This document shows positions 32,269-43,369 of a stretch of DNA of 64,000 bases, in pieces. How positions within the stretch are numbered: the first letter of the stretch is position 1; each line of letters opens with the position of its first letter. The notes under the pieces are model-generated. The model searched no databases. It had not been told where the DNA came from and saw nothing but the letters and a program-made list of their open reading frames with translations. Source of the DNA: Paramacrobiotus metropolitanus (lineage: Eukaryota > Tardigrada > Eutardigrada > Parachela > Macrobiotidae); contig NW_026570446.1 of NCBI RefSeq assembly GCF_019649055.1, positions 1 through 64,000 on the forward strand. The letters run 5' to 3'. Both the position numbers and the translations under genes were made by a program.

Positions 32269-33081
32269 ATGGCGATGGTCCCCGCGGACCCGAAATCCAG
32301 AGCGATGGCCTTTAAGGCACTTATGCCTTTTCCGCCATTTCATAGTGCAGTCACTATCGGCCTTTTCCCAACCTCGACGAGAGAACATTCCTGTCATGTC
32401 GCCTATCATGACACGGACGCGACTTTTGATTGCGATTGTTTCACTAATAACGCCTTACGGGGGCTAGGGTTAAGTGCAGATTCTGAACTGCACAATAAGA
32501 ATCGAGAGAATGGAACAGTAGTGTTTTCTCGCACAACTGACGTTTTTAACCATCGCCTCTGTAATACCCGAAAAAATAACGGTTCCTGTAATAAAATGAC
32601 GGACGGCCGCGTTCTTTACCGCAAAGGTATTCCCGTATTCTTGTGCACTCGGTGCCTTTCTTCAGCTTATCGACACAAGGTGTGTGTTTGTACTGCAGAA
32701 GTCATTTTGGCCGAAAGTATTCCTCCGATGAGGGAATGTATTTATGGTCACAGATACCATGGTCAATGCGCTGTTAGCGACATATGTCCTCATTGCGCGT
32801 ATTTGTTCCCGATGACGGAAAACGCTTCTAATGCGAGGAAGGACTCTGACAGTCCACCTCCTCTGGAAGCATATTCTGATTCCGACGCGGAATCAACCGT
32901 AACGGTGAATTTGGATGAGGAACCACAGAGAAAAGGATTGACCGTTCACAACCCCGTCTATGCTCCGGCTAAACCGGAAATCAAGAAAGTTTTACGAGCG
33001 ATGATTCAGGTCCAGAAAACGAAGCACCGCCGCCTCCGGTTCCGGCGAAGCGTATGCGCGCTGGTCTACCAAGTTTCGTAA
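32269..33081 (+). CDS. Cys-rich ORF B, RING-like zinc protein
   Basis: This 270-codon ORF begins at an ATG just after an acceptor-like CAG. Cysteines: C55-x-C57, C98, C107, IPVFLC126-x2-C129, C139-x-C141, C157-x3-H161, C167, C173-x2-C176. The end of the array, with GHR followed by C-P-H-C, is RING-like. It shares I-P-V-F-x-C-x2-C and the C-x3-H-R ... C-x2-C layout with ORF A, so it is likely a paralog. An acidic Ser/Pro stretch follows (SDSDAESTVTV). The last 35 or so residues become Arg/Lys-rich, while another frame over the same bases reads acidic and Pro-rich and runs into the env signal peptide. A frame break near 32985-33000 is therefore possible and the true C-terminus is uncertain. Confidence 0.7.
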   Translation: MAMVPADPKSRAMAFKALMPFPPFHSAVTIGLFPTSTREHSCHVAYHDTDATFDCDCFTNNALRGLGLSADSELHNKNRENGTVVFSRTTDVFNHRLCNTRKNNGSCNKMTDGRVLYRKGIPVFLCTRCLSSAYRHKVCVCTAEVILAESIPPMRECIYGHRYHGQCAVSDICPHCAYLFPMTENASNARKDSDSPPPLEAYSDSDAESTVTVNLDEEPQRKGLTVHNPVYAPAKPEIKKVLRAMIQVQKTKHRRLRFRRSVCALVYQVS

Positions 33082-33473
33082 CACTTTCTCTTCTTCTTTT
33101 ACTCTGTACCCTGTCGGGTACGTACGGACTGAACACTACGCTATGCGATTGCTCACGCAGCAAATACGTGGGCAATTGCTGACCTTTCTGCGCGAATTCG
33201 ATGCGATCAGTTGGATAGCCCTATCAGAGAAACTCATGATGTCAAGTACTATCTTCTCGACTATAAAAACATCACCCGACTTTTTCCCGGCTCCGCTTGC
33301 CGTATGATTCTGAAAAGTACGATACAAGAAGGTTTTTCTTCGGCGGGTATAACAGCCAGAATTTTGAGGTAGCACTTCCGGTCACCGCTGACCAGTGCCG
33401 TGACATGGTCCGAACAAAGACTTGTAGTGGCAACGCAATGATTAAAGTGGACGTACTTGGGTATACGACGTAA
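33054..33473 (+). pseudogene. Env-like gene, 5' part: signal peptide and interrupted ectodomain
   Basis: An ATG at 33054 opens a Leu-rich hydrophobic stretch of about 20 residues ending SGTYG, a convincing secretion signal that overlaps the end of ORF B in another frame. Cys-rich ectodomain-like sequence follows. The frame is interrupted at TGA 33180-33182, continues in the next frame from 33181 to TAG at 33370-33372, and then in a third frame from about 33321 to TAA at 33471-33473. N-x-T/S sites and paired cysteines persist across the frames, which supports one original protein. As read it is not translatable in one piece. The order after pol matches env of errantivirus-like elements, but the glycoprotein class is not recognised. 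Confidence 0.6.
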
Positions 33474-33940
33474 TACCTGTGGTTGACCGCCGGTGGAACC
33501 AATTCCGCCGTGCCGACGTCGTTACCTGTCTCTTGGAGAACGTCACCCTCGAAACAACGTGTGACGACTGCCCAGTACTTTCCGCTACCGGCGAAATCTC
33601 TTCGTCGATTCTTGCCGAGTCCAGTGTTCATCCGCACGTAACTTACGTGTGGACTACTGACAAAAACCATACGAAGTGTCGCGTTAACACGGTTCTTAAC
33701 AGCGAGGGACAGTTGTTCCAATTAAAATCAGGAGAGATCCACATTCGTGACCATCTACATCAACTCAGCTTTACGGTTGAGGAAAAAATGGAACGAACAT
33801 ACGATGAAGGCGCATCTGTTCATTACGTTCGCTCCCATCCGACACTTCGAATAAAATTTTACCATGCTTGGTATCGTCCTAATGTCACTGAAAAATCCGC
33901 CCTCCAGCTCGCCCACCTGTTGGCATCCAAAGTCGGTTGA
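33474..33940 (+). pseudogene. Env-like gene, middle part of ectodomain
   Basis: An open stretch of about 155 codons contains cysteines (including a CDDC cluster), N-glycosylation-type sites such as NVT and a VEEK-containing C-terminal part. It has no ATG at its 5' edge (GTG at 33479), fitting an internal fragment of a longer gene. It ends at TGA 33938-33940, where the next frame is already open. Function is inferred only from position between the signal peptide and the membrane anchor. Confidence 0.55.
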
Positions 33941-35100
33941 ATGTTAACCTTTCGGCAGAAATCGCCACCTTGCTATCGTCCCACCTTCAGTACGTTGAGG
34001 ATTTCTTCGCATTTCAAGAAATGAAAATTTTCAATCACCTGCACAAGTTGCAATGCCAGGCCGATAAAACCGAAATGGAAAATCTGATACTACTTAGTCA
34101 GTTTTCCCCGGTGGTTGTCGGAACCAAACTCGGTTTCCCAAAATGCCAGGCTGCTGTAGTTCTAGGTGATTCAGCTACTATTTACCAGTGCACGGAAGTT
34201 AACGTCACGATCGGCGTAAAATACTCCACATGCGGACCAGATCCGTACATCGCAGCCGAAAATGATGACCGCGGCTACACTGTCGCTCTCGACGGTGAAA
34301 CCCTTAAAAGACATTCAGTTTGCCTCCATCGGCACTCGGTAGTAATCGTACACGGAACTCTCTACCGTTACCAAGACGGTGTCTGGACTCCTGTAAATCT
34401 AATATTCCATAAAACGCTTGCGCACTGGCATTACACCGCAAAATTCCTGACGGACAACTTGGAAGACACTCTCGGTGACTCCTTGTCAGTGGATCCCTTC
34501 CGGTTTCTCGACTTGACAGCCGAGTTATCCGGCCTGATGTTGGAGACCGGTATTTCAAATTTGAGTACCATAATTACTCCAAAATATGTTCAGAGTACGA
34601 TGAAGTCCATGACATGGCATAGCCTCTTAAATATTTCGTTTACTTCGATCACCGTTTTTATTGCTATGGTGTTTTGCGTTCGGTATCACCGAACGGTGAT
34701 CGCGTTTTTAAGCTGTCTTATAGATTGTTGCCGCCCGCGTTCGCGCCGGCAATACGATTTTCAGGCTCGAAGGCAGGAAACGACTGCGGTCACCGCCACC
34801 GCTACGGAAACCCAGGACAGGAACCTTTCTCGGACTGTACCCACACGGACGGTGGACATTCCCATGACGCCGCGCTACCGTCCTTCGGACATGGTTCGAC
34901 AGGATCCTGTCTACGCCAATGCGCGTATGGTCGCCGAGGACTCGGATGGATCAACGATCGGCGCCCGGACTCCGTCCCCGGATCACACGCTTGGCCCACG
35001 GACGGAACCGACGGTGACCTTTGGAAATGCGTTGATGGAACAGCGCCGGAAGTTGGCACCGGTTCGGTACGGAACTCCACCGACCGTGAGCAGCGTATAA
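33937..35100 (+). pseudogene. Env-like gene, 3' part: membrane anchor and cytoplasmic tail
   Basis: This is a 387-codon frame without a proper start (TTG at 33937). The first 225 residues carry cysteines and several N-x-T/S sites. At residues about 229-248 there is a hydrophobic membrane-spanning segment (FTSITVFIAMVFCV), a short RYHR, a second hydrophobic patch, then CCRPRSRR, which looks like a stop-transfer signal with palmitoylatable cysteines. A tail of about 120 residues follows, polar and Pro/Thr/Arg-rich, with DPVYANA resembling NPVYAPA of ORF B. This is a type I membrane protein layout as in viral envelope proteins. No fusion peptide was identified with confidence. The bulk of this segment is intact. 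Confidence 0.65.
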
Positions 35101-35691
35101 CCGCTTAGCATTAGCCTTATTTTTCCGCTCATGTACAGTCAGCCAGCAAATTAATTAAAAACACTCAAAAAAAACTATTGCAAAATTTCAAAAATATTGT
35201 ATTTTATGCTGTTTGTTTTTATATTTTGCTTAGATACTTCAAATCAAGTCAGGTTCTCGCTTGTATTTAGTTCAATTTAACATAGTCAGGATTATTTACT
35301 TGAATTTTCAATAAAAAGGATCATTTTATTTTGTAGAAAATTTATCAAAAAACATTGGTCAGGAAATTTCCTTGGTTACTTGTCAGATTTTAATTGCAAT
35401 TTTTAAAAAAACAAAAAGAAAGGTTCGTGAAGATCGACCCAGTTCTAATATGGGAACGCAGTTATATTAGGTTCGCTACCTGAAGCTTTAGATCGCCGAA
35501 TTTTTATCAGTCATTACAGCCTTGCAGTGATCAGTGAGTGCTCGTAATAGGTAGGCAGAATTATGGCCATGGTTAACGCATTGTATTTTCGTGGTTAGCT
35601 GGAGATCTATTTTTTGGGGCAAGATTTGAAATATTAATTACAAACTTCCTACAAAGATGCTGGTGCAGCAGTTTGTTTGCTAGATGTCAAG

Positions 35692-36457
35692 GTGAGTATA
35701 ATTGCTACAAATCTTCTAAAAAAAAAAACTCAGTGCTTAATAAAATAACAGTGTCTGATCAGCAATCCCGTTGCTGTAGCAATACTTTGGTCCTGGGCGT
35801 GTAACAACTCTAGCTTTCGGCGCATCACTGGTTTACGAGGTGTTGAGCCGTAAGTACGCGACTTGACCGTAAGACATGCTACTAATCTACTCAGACAAAT
35901 TAACAATGCACTCGTCTGTACAAGTGTACGAAAAATTCCAACATGGGGAGAGGAAGTAGACGCTAAACGCGTGTTATAGACAGGCGAACAAACAGTGTTT
36001 GAAACCAGCGCAATAAGATCATGGAAATAAGCAAATGAATTTTTTTGTACAGATTTTGCCTCAGAGAATAGGATTTTCTGTTTAATTTCGTGAATACGGT
36101 GTGGTGTTGTGGTTTTGGTGTATGGTTGACCGCGGATCAAAGTTCAAGTTCAAGTGCGACCGAATGATATCATCAACAGCATCGCATTTATTATGAAAAT
36201 GAGTCAGGGAATCTAAATCCAAAAACATTTATAAAATGAAAATTTGGTTTAACCCAGGTTTTCCTAAAAGCGTTACGAAAATAAAATACCAATTATTCCG
36301 CTGTATTACCTATATTTCTTATAACCGTATCAAGTATAAATATTATTTGCATAATAATACCTGTTTTTTCTTGGATGTGTTTCGCAAATTTCTAAACGCA
36401 AAAATAGCTGCTTTATCGTATTGCTGGTTGACTCGCTTTTCTGCTTTTCTTGTCTAG
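35692..36457 (+). other. Intron-like segment in the 3' region
   Basis: CAAG|GTGAGT at 35691/35692 is a near-perfect donor. CTGCTTTTCTTGTCTAG ending at 36457 is a good acceptor 766 bp downstream on the same strand. The bases between are AT-rich with no clear ORF. It may be a true intron of a 3' transcript or a fossil of captured sequence. Confidence 0.35.
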
Positions 36458-36486
36458 TTATGGACTGCGGACAGTCCTTTTTACAC

Positions 36487-36495
36487 GGGGAGAAG
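36487..36495 (+). promoter_or_regulatory. Polypurine tract
   Basis: GGGGAGAAG lies immediately before the TG of the 3' LTR, the expected place for the plus-strand primer of reverse transcription. Confidence 0.85.
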
Positions 36496-36817
36496 TGTCA
36501 CGTATAGATTCTTTGAGCGATATTCGCCTGCGATAGCCTTCGACTGATCATAAGGGCGATATGCCCATGAATGTTATTATCTGATAGACCGTTCCACTTG
36601 TTGCCGTTTTATACCGCTGCTTTTTCACTTTTCGGACACAGTTACTATGGTGCAGCCTAATTTCCTTCAACAACAATCCCTGACTCGCATTTGCCGTCTC
36701 GTTCGTTGCCGTTAATGCATATTTCCGTAAACACTGCATATTAGACTACGAAACCGGCCGGTCTTATACCGCCGTGACCTTTCAGTTTATTTCGCTCTGC
36801 CAATTATTCATGTAACA
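36496..36817 (+). repeat. 3' LTR (322 bp)
   Basis: It matches the 5' LTR (20070-20391) at 320 of 322 positions, with the same TGTCAC start and GTAACA end and no indels. Satellite 2 resumes directly after it. Confidence 0.95.
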
Positions 36818-36821
36818 GAAC
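36818..36821. repeat. Target-site duplication, right copy (GAAC)
   Basis: GAAC follows the 3' LTR and continues as CTCAATAACT -> GAACTCAATAACTGCGTGG, the normal satellite 2 sequence. It pairs with the left copy at 20066-20069. Confidence 0.85.
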
Positions 36822-39800
36822 TCAATAACTGCGTGGTGAAACTGCCCCAAAGTCTGCTTTTAATAGTTATTCGATGCGCTGAGCACGAATCTGAAATTGT
36901 TTTGCAAAAAAAGTTTCCCCAGTAAATGTTACTGTCAGACGTGTCACATTTTCACCATGTTGTCAGAACTCAATAACTACGTGGTGAAACTGCTCCAAAG
37001 TCTGCTTTTAAGGGTTATTCGATGCGCTGAGCACGAATCTGAAATTGGTTTGCAAAAAAAATTTCACCAAAAAAAGTTACTGTCAGACGTGTCACATTTT
37101 CGCCATGTTGTCAGAACTCAATAACTACGTAGTGAAACTGCTCCAAAGTCTGCTTTTAAGGGTTATTCGATGCGCTGAGCACGAATCTGAGATCGGTTTG
37201 CAAAAAAAATTTCACCAGAAAAAGTTACTGTCAGACGTGTACATTTTCGCCATGTTGTCAGAACTCAATAACTGCGTGGTGAAACTGCTCCAAAGTCTGC
37301 TTTTAATAGTTATTCGATGCGCTGAGCACGAATCTGAAATTGGTTTGCAAAAAAATTTCACCAGAAAAAGTTACTGTCAGACGTGTCACATTTTCGGTAT
37401 GTTGTCAGAACTCAATAACTACTTGGTGAAACTGCTCCAAAGTCTGCTTTTAAGGGTTATTTCTTGCGCTGAGCACGAATCTGAAATTGGTTTGCAAAAA
37501 AAATTTCCCCAGAAAAAGTTACTGTCAGACGTGTCACATTTTCGCCATGTTGTCAGAACTCAATAACTGCGTGGTGAAACTGTTCCAAAGTCTGCTTTTA
37601 ATAGTTATTTGATGCGCTGAGCACGAATCTGAAATTGGTTTGCAAAAAAAATTTCACCAAAAAAAGTTACTGTCAGACGTGTCACATTTTCGCCATGTTG
37701 TCAGAACTCAATAACTACGTCGTGAAACGGCTCCAAAGTCTGCTTTTAAGGGTTGTTCGATGCGCTGAGCACGAATCTGAGATCGGTTTGAAAAAAAATT
37801 TCACCAGAAAAAGTTACTGTCAGGCGTGTCACATTTTCGCCATGTTGTCAGAACTCAATAACGGCGTGGTGAAACTGCTCCAAAGTCTGCTTTTAAGGGT
37901 TATTCGATGCGCTGAGCACGAATTTCAAGTCGGTTTGCAGAAAAAATTTCACCGAAAAAAGTTATGGAAAAGTTGACTATTCACCGGCATTTTTAGATCT
38001 CGATAACTACGTGGTGCAACTGCTCAAAAGTCTGCTTTTAAGGGTTATTTGATGCGCTGAGCACGAATCCGAGATCGGTTTGCAAAAAAAATTTCACCAG
38101 AAAAAGTTACTGTCAGACGTGTCACATTTTCGCCATGTTGTCAGAACTCAATAACTGCGTGGTGAAACTGCCCCAAAGTCTGCTTTTAATAGTTATTCGA
38201 TGCGCTGAGCACGAATCTGAAATTGGTTTGCAAAAAAATTTCACCAGAAAAGTTACTGTCAGACGTGTCACATTTTCGCCATGTTGTCAGAACTCAATAA
38301 CTGCGTGGTGAAACTGCCCCAAAGTCTGCTTTTAATAGTTATTCGATGCGCTGAGCACGAATCTGAAATTGTTTTGCAAAAAAAGTTTCCCCAGTAAAGT
38401 TACTGTCAGACGTGTCACATTTTCACCATGTTGTCAGAACTCAATAACTACGTGGTGAAACTGCTCCAAAGTCTGCTTTTAATAGTTATTCGATGCGCTG
38501 AGCACGAATCTGAAATTGGTTTGCAAAAAAAATTTCACCAGAAAAGTTACTGTCAGACGTGTCACATTTTCGCCATGTTGTCAGAACTCAATAACTACGT
38601 AGTGAAACTGCTCCAAAGTCTGCTTTTAAGGGTTATTCGATGCGCTGAGCACGAATCTGAGATCGGTTTGCAAAAAAATTTCACCAGAAAAGTTACTGTC
38701 AGACGTGTACATTTTCGCCATGTTGTCAGAACTCAATAACTGCGTGGTGAAACTGCTCCAAAGTCTGCTTTTAAGGGTTATTTCGATGCGCTGAGCACGA
38801 ATCTGAAATTTGGTTTGCAAAAAAAATTTCACCAGAAAAGTTACTGTCAGACGTGTCACATTTTCGGTACATGTTGTCAGAACTCAATAACTACGTGGTG
38901 AAACTGCTCCAAAGTCTGCTTTTAAGGGTTATTTCTTGCGCTGGGCACGAATCTGAAATTGGTTTGCAAAAAAATTTCACCAGAAAAAGTTACTGTCAGA
39001 CGTGTCACATTTTCGCCATGTTGTCAGAACTCAATAACTACGTCGGTGAAACGGCTCCAAAGTCTGCTTTTAAGGGTTATTTCGATGCGCTGAGCACGAA
39101 TCTGAAATTGGTTTGCAAAAAAATTTCACCAGAAAAAGTTACTGTCAGACGTGTCACATTTTCGCCATGTTGTCAGAACTCAATAACTACGTGGTGAAAC
39201 TGCTCCAAAGTCTGCTTTTAAGGGTTGTTCGATGCGCTGAGCACGAATCTGAAATTGGTTTGCAAAAAAATTTCACCAAAAAAGTTACTGTCAGACGTGT
39301 CACATTTTCGCCATGTTGTCAGAACTCAATAACTACGTCGTGAAACTGGCTCCAAAGTCTGCTTTTAAGGGTTATTTCGATGCGCTGAGCACGAATCTGA
39401 GATTGGTTTGAAAAAAATTTCACCAGAAAAAGTTACTGTCAGACGTGTCACATTTTCGCCATGTTGTCAGAACTCAATAACCGCGTGGTGAAACTGCTCC
39501 AAAGTCTGCTTTTAAGGGTTATTTCTTGCGCTGAGCACGAATCTGAAATTGGTTTGCAGAAAAAATTTCACCGAAAAAAGTTACTGTCAGACGTGTCACA
39601 TTTTCGCCATGTTGTCAGAACTCAATAACTACGTGGTGCAACTGCTCCAAAGTCTGCTTTTAAGGGTTATTTGATGCGCTGAGCACGAATCTGAGATCGG
39701 TTTGAAAAAAATTTCACCAGAAAAGTTACTGTCAGACGTGTCACATTTTCGCCATGTTGTCAGAACTCAATAACTGCGTGGTGAAACTGCCCCAAAGTCT

Positions 39801-42800
39801 GCTTTTAAGGGTTATTCGATGCGCTGAGCACGAATTTCAAGTCGGTTTGCAAAAAAATTTCACCGAAAAAGTTATGGAAAAGTTGACTATTCGGCATTTT
39901 AGATCTCGATAACTGCGTGGTGCAACTGCCCCAAAAGTCTGCTTTTAAGGGTTATTTGATGCGCTGAGCACGAATCTGAGATCGGTTTGCAAAAAAATTT
40001 CACCAGAAAAAGTTACTGTCAGACGTGTCACATTTTCGCCATGTTGTCAGAACTCAATAACTACGTGGTGAAACTGCTCCAAAGTCTGCTTTTAATAGTT
40101 ATTCGATGCGCTGAGCACGAATCTGAAATTGGTTTGCAAAAAAGATTTCACCAGAAAAAGTTACTGTCAGACGTGTCACATTTTGCGCCATGTTGTCAGA
40201 ACTCAATAACTACGTGGTGAAACTGCCCCAAAGTCTGCTTTTAATAGTTATTCGATGCGCTGAGCACGAATCTGAAATCGGTTTGCAAAAAAAGTTTCAC
40301 CAGAAAAGTTACTGTCAGACGTGTCACATTTTCACCATGTTGTCAGAACTCAATAACTACGTGGTGAAACTGCTCCAAAGTCTGCCTTTAAGGGTTATTT
40401 GATGCGCTGAGCACGAATCTGAAATCGGTTTGCAAAAAAGATTTCCCCAGAAAAAGTTACTGTCAGACGTGTCACATTTGCGCCATGTTGTCAGAACTCA
40501 ATAACTACGTAGTGAAACTGTTCCAAAGTCTGCTTTTAAGGGTTATTCGATGCGCTGAGCACGAATCTGAGATCGGTTTGCAAAAAAAATTTCACCAGAA
40601 AAAGTTACTGTCAGACGTGTACATTTTCGCCATGTTGTCAGAACTCAATAACTGCGTGGTCAAACTGCTCCAAAGTCTGCTTTTAATAGTTTTTCGATGC
40701 GCTGAGCACGAATCTGAAATTGGTTTGCAAAAAAAATTTCACCAAAAAAAGTTACTGTCAGACGTGTCACATTTTCGCCATGTTGTCAGAACTCAATAAC
40801 TACGTGGTGAAACGGCTCCAAAGTCTGCTTTTAAGGGTTGTTCGATGCGCTGAGCACGAATCTGAGATCGGTTTGAAAAAAATTTCACCAGAAAAGTTAC
40901 TGTCAGACGTGTCACATTTTCGCCATGTTGTCAGAACTCAATAACCGCGTGGTGAAACTGCTCAAAAGTCTGCTTGTAAGGGTTATTTCTTGCGCTGAGC
41001 ACGAATCTGAAATTGGTTTGCAAAAAAAATTTCACCAGAAAAGTTACTGTCAGACGTGTCACATTTTCGCCATGTTGTCAGAACTCAATAACTACGTGGT
41101 GAAACTGCTCCAAAGTCTGCTTTTAAGGGTTATTTGATGCGCTGAGCACGAATCTGAAATTGGTTTGCAAAAAAATTTCACCAGAAAAGTTACTGTCAGA
41201 CGTGTCACATTTTCGGCATGTTGTCAGAACTCAATAACTACGTGGTGAAACTGCTCCAAAGTCTGCTTTTAAGGGTTATTTCTTGCGCTCGGCACGAATC
41301 TGAAATTGGTTTGCAAAAAAAATTTCACCAGAAAAAGTTACTGTCAGACGTGTCACATTTTCGGTATGTTGTCAGAACTCAATAACTACGTGGTGAAACT
41401 GCTCCAAAGTCTGCTTGTAAGGGTTATTTGATGCGCTGAGCACGAATCTGAAATTGTTTTGCAAAAAAATTTCACCAGAAGAAGTTACTGTCAGACGTGT
41501 CACATTTTCGCCATGTAGTCAGAACTCAATAACTACGTGGTGAAACTGCTCCAAAGTCTGCTTTTAAGGGTTATTTGATGCGCTGAGCACGAATCTGAAA
41601 GTCGGTTTGCAAAAAAATTTCCCAGAAAAAGTTACTGTCAGACGTGTCACATTTTGCGCCATGTTGTCAGAACTCAATAACTACGTGGTGAAACTGTTCC
41701 AAAGTCTGCTTTTAAGGGTTATTCGATGCGCTGAGCACGAATCTGAGATCGGTTTGCAAAAAAATTTCACCAGAAAAGTTACTGTCAGACGTGTCACATT
41801 TTCGCCATGTTGTCAGAACTCAATAACTACGTGGTGAAACGGCTCCAAAGTCTGCTTTTAAGGGTTGTTCGATGCGCTGAGCACGAATCTGAGATCGGTT
41901 TGAAAAAAAATTTCACCAGAAAAAGTTACTGTCAGGCGTGTCACATTTTCGCCATGTTGTCAGAACTCAATAACCGCGTGGTGAAACTGCTCAAAAGTCT
42001 GCTTGTAAGGGTTATTTCTTGCGCTGAGCACGAATCTGAAATTGGTTTGCAAAAAAAATTTCCCCAGAAAAAGTTACTGTCAGACGTGTCACATTTTCGC
42101 CATGTTGTCAGAACTCAATAACTACGTGGTGAAACTGCTCCAAAGTCTGCTTGTAAGGGTTATTTGATGCGCTGAGCACGAATCTGAAATTGTTTTGCAA
42201 AAAAAGTTTCCCCAGTAAATGTTACTGTCAGACGTGTCACATTTTCACCATGTAGTCAGAACTCAATAACTACGTGGTGAAACTGCTCCAAAGTCTGCCT
42301 TTAAGGGTTATTTGATGCGCTGAGCACGAATCTGAAATCGGTTTGCAAAAAAGATTTCCCCAGAAAAAGTTACTGTCAGACGTGTCACATTTGCGCCATG
42401 TTGTCAGAACTCAATAACTACGTAGTGAAACTGTTCCAAAGTCTGCTTTTAAGGGTTATTCGATGCGCTGAGCACGAATCTGAGATCGGTTTGCAAAAAA
42501 AATTTCACCAGAAAAAGTTACTGTCAGACGTGTCACATTTTCGCCATGTTGTCAGAACTCAATAACTACGTGGTGAAACGGCTCCAAAGTCTGCTTTTAA
42601 GGGTTATTCGATGCGCTGAGCACGAATCTGAGATCGGTTTGAAAAAAAATTTCACCAGAAAAAGTTACTGTCAGGCGTGTCACATTTTCGCCATGTTGTC
42701 AGAACTCAATAACCGCGTGGTGAAACTGCTCAAAAGTCTGCTTGTAAGGGTTATTTCTTGCGCTGAGCACGAATCTGAAATTGGTTTGCAAAAAAATTTC

Positions 42801-43369
42801 ACCAGAAAAGTTACTGTCAGACGTGTCACATTTTCGCCATGTTGTCAGAACTCAATAACTGCGTGGTGAAACTGTTCCAAAAGTCTGCTTTTAAGGGTTA
42901 TTTGATGCGCTGAGCACGAATCTGAAATTGGTTTGCAAAAAAATTTCACCAGAAAAGTTACTGTCAGACGTGTCACATTTTCGGCATGTTGTCAGAACTC
43001 AATAACTACGTGGTGAAACTGCTCCAAAGTCTGCTTTTAAGGGTTATTTCTTGCGCTCGGCACGAATCTGAAATTGGTTTGCAAAAAAAATTTCACCAGA
43101 AAAAGTTACTGTCAGACGTGTCACATTTTCGGTATGTTGTCAGAACTCAATAACTACGTGGTGAAACTGCTCCAAAGTCTGCTTGTAAGGGTTATTTCTT
43201 GCGCTGAGCACGAATCTGAAATTGGTTTGCAAAAAAAAATTTCACCAGAAAAGTTACTGTCAGACGTGTCACATTTTCGCCATGTTGTCAGAACTCAATA
43301 ACTGCGTGGTGAAACTGTTCCAAAGTCTGCTTTTAATAGTTATTTGATGCGCTGAGCACGAATCTGAAA

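Larger units (their letters stand above)
35101..36495 (+). other. 3' non-coding region of the element
   Basis: This is 1.4 kb of AT-rich DNA between env and the 3' LTR. No convincing + strand ORF is present; the 73-codon frame at 36236 is Lys/Tyr/Ile-rich and looks like chance. A 136-codon open antisense frame (36140-35730) begins with TTG and lacks a good start. The stretch contains a splice-donor match at 35691/35692 and an acceptor match at 36457, described separately, and ends with the polypurine tract. Confidence 0.6.
20070..36817 (+). mobile_element. 16.7-kb Ty3/gypsy-type LTR retroelement with env-like gene and extra ORFs
   Basis: The element is bounded by two 322-bp direct repeats starting TGTCAC and ending GTAACA, and is flanked by GAAC on both sides. 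Inside, in order, are a candidate primer-binding site, four small ORFs, gag, protease, RT, RNase H, integrase, a Cys-rich ORF, an R2-like RT ORF, a RING-like ORF, an env-like gene and a polypurine tract. The RT-RH-INT order is that of Ty3/gypsy rather than Ty1/copia. The length is well above the 5-10 kb usual for the group, mainly because of the leader ORFs and the 28.3-33.1 kb block. Two of 322 LTR bases differ, which suggests a recent insertion. Some pol and env frames are interrupted, so this copy as read may not be autonomous. Confidence 0.93.

Noticed and set aside
34674-35108. 144-codon frame overlapping the env tail
   Set aside because: It is out of frame with the membrane anchor and tail, is Gly/Arg/Ser-rich from the GC-rich codons of the true frame, and starts inside the anchor region.
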